NCBI RefSeq assembly: GCF_003945595.2
Contig: NW_024104421.1
Span: forward strand, 9,548,001 to 9,612,000
Source of the DNA: Pipra filicauda
Taxonomy: Eukaryota; Chordata; Aves; Passeriformes; Pipridae
Direction of reading: 5' to 3'
DNA: 64,000 nucleotides
Shown: positions 27,401 to 41,600 of the stretch, one piece after another
How positions within the stretch are numbered: position 1 is the stretch's first letter
Layout of the letters: every line of letters starts with the position of its first letter
Translations under genes and position numbers: made by a program
The notes under the pieces: generated by a model
What the model saw: the letters and a program-made list of their open reading frames with translations, nothing else
What the model was told of the DNA's origin: nothing
Database searches by the model: none

Positions 27401-30400
27401 TTGCAGCATCGAAAATGGCAAGGTGGAGCCTGTGAAAAGTTTGGAGAATCCCATCTATAGCAAGATCACGCTCAAATCTTTTGCTCTTCTTTTTTCACTC
27501 CACAAAAACAAAAAATCCACACAACTGGAAAAATCCTCTCCAGTGGAGGCTTTCTCCATCCTTAAGGCAGACAAAAACATATGGAAGATGAATCAATTCA
27601 TGCACACTACAGAGCTGACAAGCCCCACCTAAAATTAGAGCTGTCAGCAGAAAGCTCCACTGTAGTCCTAATGGACACAAATAAGTCCTGGATATCTTGA
27701 AAAATGCCAGCCATGTTAAATAGTCCTCTTTGGAATGGGAACATTGTGTTGTGGGAGTTTCTTATTTCACAGTCCGTAGTCCTTCTATCTTTTAAATAGC
27801 ATAGAGTTCTCTGTAAGAGTAAGTTACTTGAAGTTATCAGTAACTACTAGTATTCATCATCTCGTTTATTTTTCAATATTCAAGTGCATAAAACAGAATC
27901 CATGAGACAGACTAACTTTTGTAGAAGACAAGTTATGTGTTTCATAATAAAAAACAGTTCTGACTCGAACATTATTTCTGCCCTTTAAATGCTGGCAATC
28001 TATTGTGTAAAAAATAGACTCTCGCTGACCATTTTTGTACAGCTCAAAGTACTGTTGGTTCAAGTCACTGCTCAGTATAATAGTTTTTCCTCTCCAGGCT
28101 GGTCACAAAGGACGTCACATACTCCACCTTGCTAAGAAGTCACCAGCTGCTATTTATAGACTGTCCTGGGGATGAATTATTTTACTCTCTTTACTTTTGT
28201 GCAGGAGGCCAAGATAAACTCAGTGTTATCCACTGCCTCTAATCTAACTGTCCTCGTGCCTTCTCTGCAAGCAATTGAAAACATGGATGAAGAAGAGAAA
28301 GCCTTTTGGATGTCAAAAAGTAACATTCCAACTCTACTGAAGTATGTTATTTGTTTGGGGGGTTGTTTGGGGTTTTTTTTAATTTATTTCTTTTTATGTC
28401 AAACAAGCCTTTGGTTTGAAGCCACTAGAGCAAGACAGGTTTTATGATTTTAAAGGAAGGACATAGGATTCCCCTTCTTGTTACAGCAGTATAAATCTCT
28501 GTAGCAAGTCCACTGGAAACAAAACATTATTTATATTATGCCAGAGTGTTTAAAGGCCAAGCTAAGATCAGAACACAGCTGAACTAGGTATAATACAAAC
28601 AATTCCTATTTAAAAACCATGGGTTTAGACACACTAACCATATTTATCTGGGGGGGGGAAAGAGAGAGAAAATACCAAACCTTCAAATCTGTTAATTTCC
28701 TTTAGGTATCATGTACTGACAGGAGCTTACAGCTTTGCTGATTTCCAGAATTTATCATCCTCTGACATGCTGCCAACATCGCTACAGAGCAAATTCCTAC
28801 ACTTGTCGAAAGAAAATGGGGTGAGATGACCTGAAAACCATTTTGGTATCATGCACTAAACCCTGACCATCACTGCCACTGACTTTCTTGTATTACAAAA
28901 CCACACATGTTATATTTAAAAAAAGACCACGTAATAAAATTAAGGGAATAGATCGATTATATTGGGCCCTCTGGGAGAAACATGAGCTTGATTTTCTCCA
29001 CCACTTTACCTAGCTAAAATTTGTCCACAATATTATTTATTCCTAATGTCCCAGTAGCTACCACAAACTCTGGGCTGTCTTGTAACCAAGCAAAAGGGCA
29101 GTTTCTGCCTGGAGCAGCCTGTGTGAACTAAATTAAGACAAAGAGCATCAAGGAAACCCAATAACATATTTTAAAGAATCAGGAAGATAGGAGTAAGCAG
29201 TCATAACACACCCATCTCCACATATGCAACTCAATAGTCCTAAATCATAAGAAGATATTTTTGAAGGTAAATAACTACAACCGACAGCCCTTTCCACTCA
29301 GCCTTTCTATGAGGTAAACTCTGTATTCTGAGGAGGATTTTCTGGAAATACACAAGGCACATTTAAATACTTCATCCCCATTAAGGGAGAGGAAAGTTCC
29401 CCCCATCTCCATGTCCCAAAGGAAAAATCATGAACGGGGTCTTTTAAAGCTGCACAGAACCAAGTCGATGTGAATTGGCACAGGGTTCAGCCTGCCCGCA
29501 GGTGGGGGAGTGCACCTACCCCAGGTAACCACTCCAGTGCAAGCAACCCCATGGCTTTGCCAGTCTGCACACAGGGAACAGCAGAGAGTCCCAAAGCCCC
29601 CTCTCCTGTGCGTGATTCCCAGAGGGTAACCAGCCCCTGGTGTGGACTGGTGTGAGCAGAGCCATGGTGGAGCCCTAGGCAAGCATTTGGGAAGGTGTGG
29701 AAATCCACAGGATGAACTGCTGTGAAAACGCCACCTCCATGATGTGAATGAAAACCCTGTCTCCTCACCCTCTTTCAGAACCTCACCGTGGAGGGCGCTC
29801 ACATCGTGGCCGGTGACATCGCATCCACAAACGGGGTCATACACGTTATTGACAAGGTACACAGCCACACAAGGGGGGGTTTGTTCCTCTGCACCACAGG
29901 CAGTGCAAAATAATTAACTGCCTTTGGAAAAAAAAAAGCGTTTGCACAGAACAGCATTTTGTCCTGCATCTGATCCACAGCAGGTGCACACACGCTGATG
30001 TGGGATATCTGCTCCCTTTCCAGGTTCTGACCCCCCTCCGCAGCTCTGTCATGCCAAGGCTGCTGGCCCGCCTGGAGCAAATGCCCGATTATTCCATTTT
30101 CAGGGGCTACATCATTGTAAGCTTTTACATTTCTTTCACAATGTTTTAAGAACAGAGGAAGTTCTCCGCTTTGATTGCATTTGGACTGATATCAGACAAT
30201 CGGTGGTCATTGTGATTTGTTTCTATGTGTTTCACAACAGCAATACAGCCTGGCAAACGAAATAGAAGCAGCAAACATGTACACAGTCTTTGCCCCAGAT
30301 AATGATGCCATAGAAAATTACCTAAAGGATAAAAAGTCTGCTACTCTGGTACGTATTACTCACAAGGTTTGTCTTAACAGCTCAGTATTTCATCACAATT

Positions 30401-32653
30401 TCAAGTGGATGGATTGAGAGGACACAAAAACAGGAAGAGAGATTTGTTGAGTTTGGTTTTTTTCTTTAACACCAGAGTTGGTGAGGAGGCACAGATTATG
30501 TATATTTTCCTGGCATGCTGGAAGAACCTAGCTATTTGTTCTGGGTTTTGTCCTCCTCTAGATTAAAATCATGCTGATAATATCCAAGACATGTCATCAG
30601 TAAACCTTTTTTGGTTTGGGGTATTTTGAGTGGTTTTTTTTAATGCAAAGATCAGTATAGGAGTGACCAGGAAAAACACTAAAATGAGTTTTCTAGGTCA
30701 ACAAGTCCAGTCCCCTGACATCACTAAATATCTCATCATTAATAATGCCACAAAATACTCTGACTCTTTCTTAAAACTATCCAGATGCTTGCCCTTGTCA
30801 CTCCTGCAAGAACACTATTGCCCAGCTATTTCCCACATATGGTGTCTAATCCCGGGTTACAAACACAGTTGGTCAGTCCCAGGGCTCACAAAAATTTCTG
30901 ACATTTTTGTGGCTACAAAAATTTCCTCAGGCAAAGCCCAGTGCTGCTGCCACTCCCCAGGAGCCCCACGACAGGCTCATGCCCGACTGGCCACCAGCTC
31001 CTCCCACCAGCATGGATGTGTCCATCCCAGCTCCCCTGCTGACTTCAGTCCTCGTGCCCTGAGCTAGTTTATATTATTTTGACAGCATACCTCTGGCCAG
31101 TTTATACCCCTTTATCCTTACACCAGGAATATGCTTTAGCTGAAGCAACTTTCTCTTTCTGGCACTCATGCCCTGGCATATTTACAAGGCAAAACACCCT
31201 TCTCAAGCCAGTCAGTCTCCTCTCAAGTTAAGCTATCCTTTTTCTGAATCACCCCAGTGGCTTTCTTCATATTTTTTTCACTTTGAAACAGTTTTATGGA
31301 ATGCATATATGGAGAGCCACACACCTTGCAGAGGAAGTTTTACCCATGATTTGCTCAATGACATTAATACTTCCCTGTCTCTTCCGTAAATATTTACCCT
31401 GCCACACTCTGTCCCTACTTGCATGGTCTCCATTTGCAGCCAGGAAGCTGAGGAGCACAAGGTTCAACTAAATCGTCCCAAAGCATTTACCACCAATGGC
31501 AGACCCATGGCAAAAGCCCCACTTCCTGCCTCACCAGAAGAATTCACATGTGATCAAGCTCCGTCTGCTCAAATGACTTTTGAATGCTATTTCAGGTGTT
31601 TTGTGACACATCATCATCATTTCCGCATCACTGCAAGAAGCATTTATAACAAACTTTGAGAGATGCACAGGACATCAATCCCATTAGGTCTGGGTTACAT
31701 ACACAGAGAAAACCTTTTCACTTCCACTATTTACCAATGTTCCACCGGTCTTTCTTTCATCCTCCCAAGAGGAGGATGGAACCTTGCTGGGCTCCCAACC
31801 TTGCCTGATATGGTAATCTGACAAAAAAAAAAAAAAAATCAGAAAACAACCATAAGGTTAAGCCTGCCTGAGCCTTAACCTCTTTGTGAAACACTTGAGA
31901 GAACTCTGCTGCAGAGGGAAGTGCTCGGCACAGGGAGGAGAGCCCATTTCTTGGCTCTGATGAGACAAGATGTCCTAACTCTACTGGTGACTGAAGACAG
32001 AAATCAAGATGGATGAGAATTAACTTTTCCTCCAATTTATCCAAGTCAGGAGCATTAAATAGGGCTGGATACTGATGGAGATTAGTTCTACCTTATTTCC
32101 CACCTTCTCATCTGCAAATATTTTTTTGCCAAATCTGTGGAAATCAAAATAGAATGAGGCCCACCTCAAGAGATGCCAAGGCCACTATTTCACTCTGTGG
32201 CCAAAGCCAGGCTACATCACAAATCTTGCAACCTGGAGCTGCTTCATGCTTTCACACACTTTGAAGGAGCCAAAGAATGAGAAGTATGAACTTTCAGAAC
32301 AAGGGGACAGCAGGCAGCAGGATTTCCCACAAGCACCTTTTATTGCAAAGACACAAAGCTGCAGAAGCACTATATCTGTCAGCTAGTCAGCCCCGAAACT
32401 CTCCAAATGCCTCAGTTTCTCTCACATCTATAAACCTCTCACAAACACATCTTGTTTCTGCTTCCTTCCTCCTGGAAGTCTCCTGCTTCGGAACAAGATG
32501 CAGAAGCTTTGTGAAGCCCTCACAAAATTTTGATGTATAGAGAATAACTTCATCGCTTTTCAATGACATATGAATAGTAATGAGGCATAGAAAACTTTTC
32601 AATTAACAGGTGTGGCTCTAGCTCTTTATTAACTGAAAATTACCTTAGAGATG

Positions 32654-32695
<42 letters not shown>

Positions 32696-35600
32696 TCTAA
32701 ACATTCATCCACAGATCATTCAGGAAGAAAGAATAAGTATGGAAAGATTATAAAAGCACACACGAATATGCAACTTTTGATGTCAAATGAACTCATGAAG
32801 TTCAGAGTCCTAAAATGTCATCTGACTTTTCTCTGAATCTATCAGCCAGCCTTAAGCACAGAAACAGATGCTACAGGGTCAAGCAAACCTTGGCCCTCAC
32901 AATTCAATAGCTTTTCACCCTCCACGGTCAATAAAAATTTTATTATGACAGGAATGCAAGGTCTCTACAGTAAGAAGTATGAAATAACCTGCCTACTGGA
33001 AAGGCTTCTCTTTAAATTCAGCCAATCTAGGTTTGGCTTATATCCTCCAGAAAATGCTATTCCTAGTAACTTTTCATGCTCTGCTACATAACCCTGAATG
33101 TGACTGTCTGTTTGCAGGATGAAGGCCAAATCCGCTATCATATTGTACTGGATGAGAAGCTCCTGAAGAACAATCTGCACAATGGCATGCACAGGGAAAC
33201 CATGCTAGGGTTCTCCTACCAGGTTGGGTTCTTCCTCCACAACAGTCAGGTACTGCACTTGTGTGTCTGCACTTGCTTGGAGTAACAGATTTCCTGCTTT
33301 TTACAAATCCAGCTTCAACTTTAAACTAACATGCAGTCCAAAGGAGCTCTGCATCCCCCACCAGCTTCTGCGACATAACAGCACAAAAGTTGTCTCTCAA
33401 ATGCAAGGCCTGTCTCATACCTGCTTAATTCAAAGTCACCCTTGAAGGGATCTTTGACTGAATTTGATTTCAGTTGTGCTGTTCACATTTAGCATTGCAT
33501 TTCAGATGTCTGTCTCTAGCAACTACAAGCCTGCATTCCAAAGCAGTCATTAATCTGACTTCTAAGAGCTATTAGGAACCTGCCCTTAATTATGTAACAT
33601 TAATTCTATTTCCTATGTATTTACTCCCCTTTCAAACCTAAGAGCTCAAAGCACTGGGCAACAAATATCAGTTGTCTTTCAACACCACTCATGGAAAAAT
33701 CAGGCACAGCAAGATTAAGTGAAAGTCAGGAAGGGAATTCGTTCCTCCTTCTCTGTCCCAGAACTCCCTCTGGGAATAGGCAAAGGAAGACAGAAATCTT
33801 CTCATCCAAGTAGTTTTAGCCCTGCTCTTTGCCCACAGCAGAGCCTTGGAAAAGCGTCTGCAGTGGGGCTGTTGCTGGTGAGAGCACGATGGGAGTGTGG
33901 GGTAGCATTGAGGTGATGAAAGCCCTCCTTGAAAGAGCAGCTGCTAGAAAGAACTTCCCCGAAGCCCCCCACCCCCAGACAGCAAACCCACCCTTTGGCA
34001 TGCTATAGAGTCCTTCTTCATATGCTTTACCTTAAGATACCTTGTTGGAAAAAGCTGCTCCCCCAAATCCTGTTGCTAAGAAACTTCAACAGGCTGCAAG
34101 TCGTCTCATGCCCTCCAGTCCAGTGGAGCAGTTAAATGCAGCAACGGGAATACGAGCAAGTGCCTGATGTTAACTGCCTTTGTTGGGTTTCCTGAAGTGA
34201 TACTTATACATTGCTCCCTCTTTCACCTGCTACTGCTCTAGTTACCATACAGCCACCAAACAGCTCTGCTGCTTTCTAACTGGTTGGATGTCTTTTGCAG
34301 CTGTTCATAAATGATGCACCTATACACTATACAAATATTGCAACAGACAAAGGAATTATTCATGGACTGGGAAAGGTCCTGGAAATCCAGAAGAACAGAT
34401 GTGATATCAATGATACCGTGATCATTGTAAGTGGTTCTGTTTGTATAGATGCTTAAAGGCCCATCAGAGAGATCTATAGCCAAACACAGCTCAACTGTAC
34501 AAGATATGTGACGCTATTTCCCAGCAAGAAATACACACATTTTCTACAAATTATATTGCTAAAATGAGTTTTAGCATCTCTTAAGACAGCTTTAATCCCG
34601 CAATCAGTGTACTGACAGCTTGGGTGTCATATAATCAGAGTAACACAGGAATAAGCAATTCCTGAGCTATAATTTTCAGGAAATAATAGTAATGCATTAT
34701 TCTAATACATCTTCTTAGCCAGGCCACTTGTCTATAAAGTAAATAAGAGGGGGGAGAAGAATGGAAAAGAAATGTTTTTTGCAAGGAAAAATAATTTCTT
34801 TTCATTCCAAGTGTAGATTACCTCCCTACGTACACATGAACTCCCTGGTACCCTCTGAGCAAAGCATTCTCCCTCCTTCATTCACTTTACATTTGAAATA
34901 TAAATTGTTTCACATTCCTCTAAAGTATAGGATGTGACTTCCTCACAAAGGTGTCCTTTGTCTTTTCTCTTGAGTATACCAAATTGGACAGCAAACAGGC
35001 AGCTTTCCTCCCTTTTCATGGATCATGCAACAAACTAGCAAGGAAGAAAAAGTCTTGCACTTTAGTTAAAGCAAAGTTAACAGGCATGAACTTTTGCAGC
35101 TTTTCCTTGGAAAACAGTCACATATTTCACTCAAGGCTTTTCTACAGTTTGGCTGTGTCACGTCCTCTGTTTTCCAATGGAAAATTATCTTCTCTGCTTT
35201 ATTCAAATGCAGAAACATACTAAAACATTCACTTAAGCCTTGCTGAAAGTAAGGCTGTAGCTAAGCAAACAGGAATAGTATTAAAAACTGTGTACTGGGT
35301 GCAACACATACCTAAGCATTTTGCAGAAATCAACCTTACGTGTGTGAACAATTCACACACGTGGCATGAGTTTTCCATTTCCAAGCTGCCCTTGCACCAC
35401 AGGAAAACTATATCCAAGCTCAAGATTTGCCTCTTATTGTGGTTTAGATGGGAAGACCTTTGGGAAGCGTCACTTTAGAAGAGCAAATAAAATTTCCCAA
35501 GTGATCTTTCTTTCTCCTTCCCATTGGCAGAAGGCTTCCCATGGGGTGTCCCTACAAAGCCACTGGTAGGGATATTCTTCCTTGCTGAGCACCTTTACCA

Positions 35601-38600
35601 AAGGGGTTATCCTAATTATGCACCACAAGGGCTAGGTTTAGAAATATAGCTGGAAATCATGCATTTTCTATGACACAACCTGTCTGCAGCTCTGTACAGT
35701 CTGTTAACTACTTTCCATTTCTGTTGCTTAAGGAAAAATGCAGAATTTGTTCACACCCATCAAGTTGCCCCCCAGGAACAAAAGAAATAGTAAGTACTTT
35801 ATCATTAATGCTAATTTATTTTCCTCATATCAGAACTGAGTACACATGCATTCAATTCCATTTTTAATACAGTTGCCTCAGTTTCAACAAAAGTTATCAT
35901 ATTATCATAGTTACTTCAGCCTGCTACATACATTGCTTACAGTCAATAGACTCAATCCACCCTGGCCTTAGAGATTTTTATAAAAAATTTACCTTTGGTC
36001 AAGGTAGCAGAAGGGCAGCTTAAAGATAGCTTTTTCCTTCAAGGCCAGTGTCTAGTATGCATTGGGACATCTGAAGACTCCTCAAATTGCAAAGTTTACC
36101 GCTACCATGCAAAACTGAGGGAATTAAACGTGATCTGGAGTATGCCTGAACTACAGAAGCGGTTCTGAGCCCTTCAAATCAGAGATGTACAGAAGGGTAA
36201 ACTCAACCCATCCCCAGCAATGTGCTGTGAGTAATGGTCACAAGGAGACCTGGAGACTGTAGAGACTTTGGATGCCTAGATCCAACACATGAGAACTGCA
36301 GATATTTAGATTTTCTTAGTATCTAAGTTTATCTGGGAAAGCTCTTCCATTGAAATTACATATTTTCCTTTTTTATTTATTATTTTTTAATTAATTATGC
36401 CAGTAATAGTATTCCAAAGCAGATCAAGTCCCATCTACCTCACCAGAGTACTTGACTGGCAAAACCAAACTGTGTAAAACCCAAACACCTTAACATTTCC
36501 TTTACGATGAACAGCTGGGTGGATGCTTATCTCAATCTCCTCACAAGTATACAGTGAGAACTAAAGTTTTCTTTAGCAAGAAATCTTTCCCAACTGTGTC
36601 CAGACCTGAAAGACAATGTTTCAACAGCTGTTTTTGCAGAAGTTCAGAACTCAGCTTTCCAAAAACTAGAAAGATCAGAAAATGTGCGAGAGAAGAAGGG
36701 AAAAAAAAAAGAAAAGAAATGTTTTTCAAACTTCAGAAAATAAAACCTGTTCAATTCTGAGCAAAGGCAATATTTGGACATGTCTTTAAAACACCACAAG
36801 ACACTGAGTTAAACTGATCATGTGTTCACTAGGAAAAAAATCCTTTTGCTAATATATTTTTATTTCTAAAAGTACTTCCTTCATTTTCATTGTGAATATG
36901 TGAATCAGTGCACAACATGCATTAAGGTAATGTCCCATTTTTTCAAATATTTTAAAGTAGCTGATCACTATTACCCAGAAGTGCATCTGTTTCTCCAATA
37001 TTTGCTCAGGCAGGGGAGAGGAAATACTGTGTCCTCACAGAAAACCACATGAGAATGTACACCATCCAGATCGGGTGCCAGCCAAAGTGTGCTAAAACCA
37101 TCATTGTGAGTACACTGCTTCTATTGAGGTAAAAGCCAGGAACCCCCATCCCTGAACTTCACCCTCCTCATAATCCCTGCTAAGCACACACAGCATGTCA
37201 AGGCAGTTCCTGACAATATATTTGTTGACCTTTATTATGGATGCAACACAATGCAACATTAAAGACTGATAGCTACAGCACAGGAAAGGCTGGGAGCTGA
37301 GGGTGCAGAGGGAGTACAGGTTTGGGAAGGGTAACCCTATACATGTCCCTAAAATCCTGTCCACCTTTCCCTGAAGAGGTGAAGGGCACCTTGGTCCCAC
37401 CAAGGACTCGGGGTGGCAGCCTGTGTCCTGCCACACTGAGGAGTGTGGTCACAGACCAGCAAAGTCCTGCTAAAAAATCACAGGAGCATAGAATGGCCTG
37501 GGTCGGATGGGACCTTAAAGATCAACTACTTCCAACACCCCTGCCATGGGCAGAAACATCTTTCACTACACCAGGTTGCTCAAAGCCCTCTCCAATCTGG
37601 CCTTGAACACTTCCAGGGATGGGTTATCCACAGCTTCTCTGGGCAACCTGTTCCAGTGCCTCATCACCCTCACAGTAAAGAATTTCATCCTTATACCTAA
37701 CTAAATCCACCTTTCTTTCAGTTTGAAGCCATTACCCCTTGTCCTATTGCTACACGTCCTTGTAAAAATCCAGATCTCTAGTTCACCCTGCCTGCTACCC
37801 TGACCCTCAACACAGCATTTCTGGGTTTCCAGACAAGGGAGTGCTGCGCAGGTTTCTTCGGGCAGCAGTGCCAGCCCTGCCCAGGAAAAGCAGGGAATGC
37901 CTGCTTCGGAAACGGCGTCTGCCTGGATGGCATCAATGGCACAGGCACCTGCCAGTGCGAAGAGGGGTTTGTCGGTACAGCCTGTGAAAGCTGCATTGAA
38001 GGCAAATACGGCCGCAACTGTGATCAAGGTACTGAGCATCCCCAAACCACACAGGCAGCTCTGCCAGTCTTGTCACACGTCAAAACCTTCCCCTTACATC
38101 TCCTAACCATGTCTGTTCTAGATTCTAGATTCTTTCGGGGTAATAGGCCAGTCTTTAAAACATCATTAACCCCTTTTCTTTCCTCATTTTGGTGTTTTCT
38201 CTCTAATCTCTTGTTTGCAGACAGTGCCTCCTACTCTGGCACACTACAGGCTTAGAACAGCATCCAACAGGAATAATCCCCTTTAGCACTGTTACTTCTC
38301 CAATGTTTCTTCATTAAAATACAGTTTCCTTCCCTGTATTTGGGGACAGAGGAAAGATAAGCATAGTGTGAATTTAGATTTATTCTGTAGTTAGAAGCCA
38401 CAAAGCACAAGACAAAGCATTTTTTGAAATAGCCTACAGCAGATGCTGCCATCAGCAGATGATGTCCGGGCCCTCTCTCCTGCCCTTCCTTCCCCTTGCT
38501 GTGCACACTGGCACACTGCACAGGGACCATGGCTTCCTCTCATCTCTCCCCACAGTGTGCACTTGTGTCCATGGGAAATGCAGCAGTGGGATCGACGGGG

Positions 38601-41600
38601 ATGGCTCCTGTGAATGTGACATTGGCTGGAGAGGGGTGGTGTGTGAGACTGGTGAGTGTCCCCTCCTTTTTTTTTCCTGAGGTGAGAAGTGCGCATTTCA
38701 GGAAATGACAGAACTACAGACACGATCAGGTCCCAGCGTGCTACCAGATACCCAGTGACTTCCCACACAGAGTGAAATACGGGTCACACTCCTGTGTTAC
38801 GGCAATTAATTACTGTATTAATGGAGAGCCAGCTGAGATACTGCTCATGATACTGAAACTCCCTAGTTAGCTACTTCTCTACCTGTGTCACCTTGTATCT
38901 GTCCCGAAGAACATCCCATTTATAAAAGCTACATATTTTCCAGAGCAGGATTACCTAGCACATTTTGATTCTCAGATCAAATTTTAGCCTCTCAAGTGCT
39001 TCAATAAGTTGATTTAGCTACACCACACTGTCTAATAAATTATGTTCTTGCTAATGCAATAAAAAAGTAAATAGCAAATAAATAGTTTTGTGTTGGCTAA
39101 ATCCATCTCCTATATCCAATCACATTATATTTTAGTTAGACGTAATTAAAATGTGTTCAATAACTATTTCAGAACTCTGCCTATAATAGGATAAAATAAA
39201 AAATGCTATAAACACATTAATAATAGCATTCAATATCAGTTTTAAATTTTCCCAGGGAAAAAATTAGTAATGAATAGAATTTTATAAGAGAGTTGCTGTA
39301 TCTGAGAAAACCTACACCTACATAGTTAAACTAATAATATGCAAGATTCACCAGACTAAATACAGATAAATGAAAATGGGTGAAATATTTTCCTAGCAGT
39401 ATGATGACATAACTCTTACTTGCAATTGAATTTAAGCGGTATCCACTGACCTACACAGATGGAGTCTCTATACAGATGGATTCTCTATAGGGATGGAGTT
39501 TCTATACAGACTGAGAGCACAGTTGTCTGGTGCAGAACTCGGACTCCAGCTCCACATGATGGGAGCAAAAGACTCTGAGCTTCAAAGGATGTTGACCCAA
39601 AAGGTTCTGATCCCTGATTCATTTTTTTTCCACTTGCAGAAATCAAAGACGACGCATGTAACTCTTCATGCCACACCAGTGCTAAGTATGTATGAAATCC
39701 ACTTATTTAGAGGAGAGGGGAGAAAAAGGGGATCTCTTGCAATGCAAAAAGCATAGTCCATCTTGCTCATGACTTCCCAGCAGTGTAGGTAACACTCATG
39801 TTTTCCACCACAGAGATAAGGAGCAATGCAAATGTAATGTACACAATGAGAAGGCCAAGAAGTTCAAAGTGTTCATGTTAAAATGGGGGGAAAATGGGAT
39901 TTTTGGGGTGAGGAAATGAAAAGAAGGAAAACGAGAGGGGGGAAAAAAAGCAAGACATTCAACCATGCAGTATATAAAGAAATGGGGCCTGCAGCACTAA
40001 AGAGAACAGGAGGTCAGGCCAAGACTAATGACAAAGGTGGGTTTCTGAAGTGACCTTTAGGAGTATCAGCTCCTCCTATTTGCCCCATCCACCACCACAC
40101 ATATCACTGAGAAATGCCATTGGCGTTAGGGACTTCACCAAAGAAAACTACATCGGACAAGAAACAGCTCTCCTCTTCACATCAAAATATACAAACAACA
40201 AAAAAAATGCCCTCACCAGTCCAGCACACCAATACTGGGAACTAACTAGTTTTCAAAGGAGGAAGTGACCCCCACTGGCCCCTCATCACTGACCAGACAG
40301 CAAGATTTACACTAGCCAAGACACTTAAAAAAATGAGAAAAGATGGCTGGAAAGACTCCTCACTTTCAGCCACAGCTCTTCTGTAGGAGCTGAGAAATCA
40401 GAGGGGCAAAACCTTTTTTTCCTGATGCAGGTGATTCTCTCCCCTTTGTGTTAGTGAACAGCAGTTCACAGCAGTGATATTTGAACAGGCTTTTTTTGGA
40501 AAACTCCACTCTCAAATTTGCTCGTGGGAACCCCACCCATTCTGTCATCAAGACTGTTTCTGACAGAAGCAGACTGCTCTTCTCTTGAGTATTTTCCATC
40601 CACTGATGTACACCTGTATGTACAAGGATAGGTGCAGGCATGGCAGAATTGTGCTGACTGCATTGTGACGTTATCCCTGAGGGACACCAGGGAGCAATCC
40701 CTGTATTGCACAGAGCTCACAGGGCAATAAGCTCACGCTTGCATTCAGAAGGCCAAACTGCCCACAAAAAAAAAAAAAAAAAAAAAAAAAAACTTAAACC
40801 CAAAGAATTCAAATGCCTGGCCCCTGAACATCAGGGCTGCTGCATCCCTCCATAAACTTATGCACAGTTTTTGAGGGGGTAGATATGCAAACTCTGGAGT
40901 TCTGCATGAGAAAATAGGTCACTTAATGACCAAAGTGTAGAATTTTAATACCTAAAATAAAACATTCAAAACACATTTGAAAAGCTTAGTCCAGCTAGGT
41001 TTATTTTTATGGGTATAGTTAAATGCCTTGTTATTTCTATGCAATGTTCAGAAGACTTCACAGCAGTACAAAAGATTTGACTGCCTTTTTTTCTTTCCTT
41101 TTTTTCCTCTTTTTTTAAATGTCATCTCCCTCTTTTTACTTCATTAGCTGCCTTCTCCTATCAAATGGCACTGCCTATTGCAAGTGTGCAGCTGGGTTTG
41201 AGGGGAACGGGACGTTCTGCACAGGCAAGTGGACTTTGTTTATTCCCTTTTGAAAAAAAAAAAAAAAAGGAAACAAGGTTGAAGCATTCACTGGTCACGG
41301 TAGAGTTGGTGAGAGATGAGCACTTCCCCATGCACCAGTTAAAAACCAGGAATTGCTGCCAGTTCACTCAAAACAAGTAACAGCCCAACAGGTGTAGATT
41401 CATAGCAGACAAAGGGCTCAAAATCTCGAAGTTGCAAGGCATTGTGCTAAGGGAGACCAGAGAAAAGGGAACATGCCGTGCACAAGCCCAGCCCCATTGT
41501 TTGCAGAGTAATGAAACCTGGTTTATGACTTTTACTCCCTTTCCCAACAAAGACTAGCAAAGAGAGGCCAATTCAGGGTACAGTAACATTTCCAGCTATT

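Larger units (their letters stand above)
30349..33117 (+). other. Long intron (2.8 kb)
   Basis: Holds a possible old CR1 remnant (30691-30800), a 16-base poly(A) at 31823-31838 and a TA microsatellite at 32659-32693. Open frames on the + strand around 30630-31067 and 31423-31659 have no recognisable domain and are judged chance. Confidence 0.65.

Noticed and set aside
30630..31067. 145-codon + strand frame in the intron before FAS1-4 exon b7
   Set aside because: Partly covers a possible old CR1 remnant, has no domain, and no splice sites would place it in the STAB2 frame.
37014..37105. Alternative acceptor 4 bp downstream for exon b10
   Set aside because: Using it would break the frame relative to both neighbouring phase-0 exons; the upstream CAG keeps the frame.
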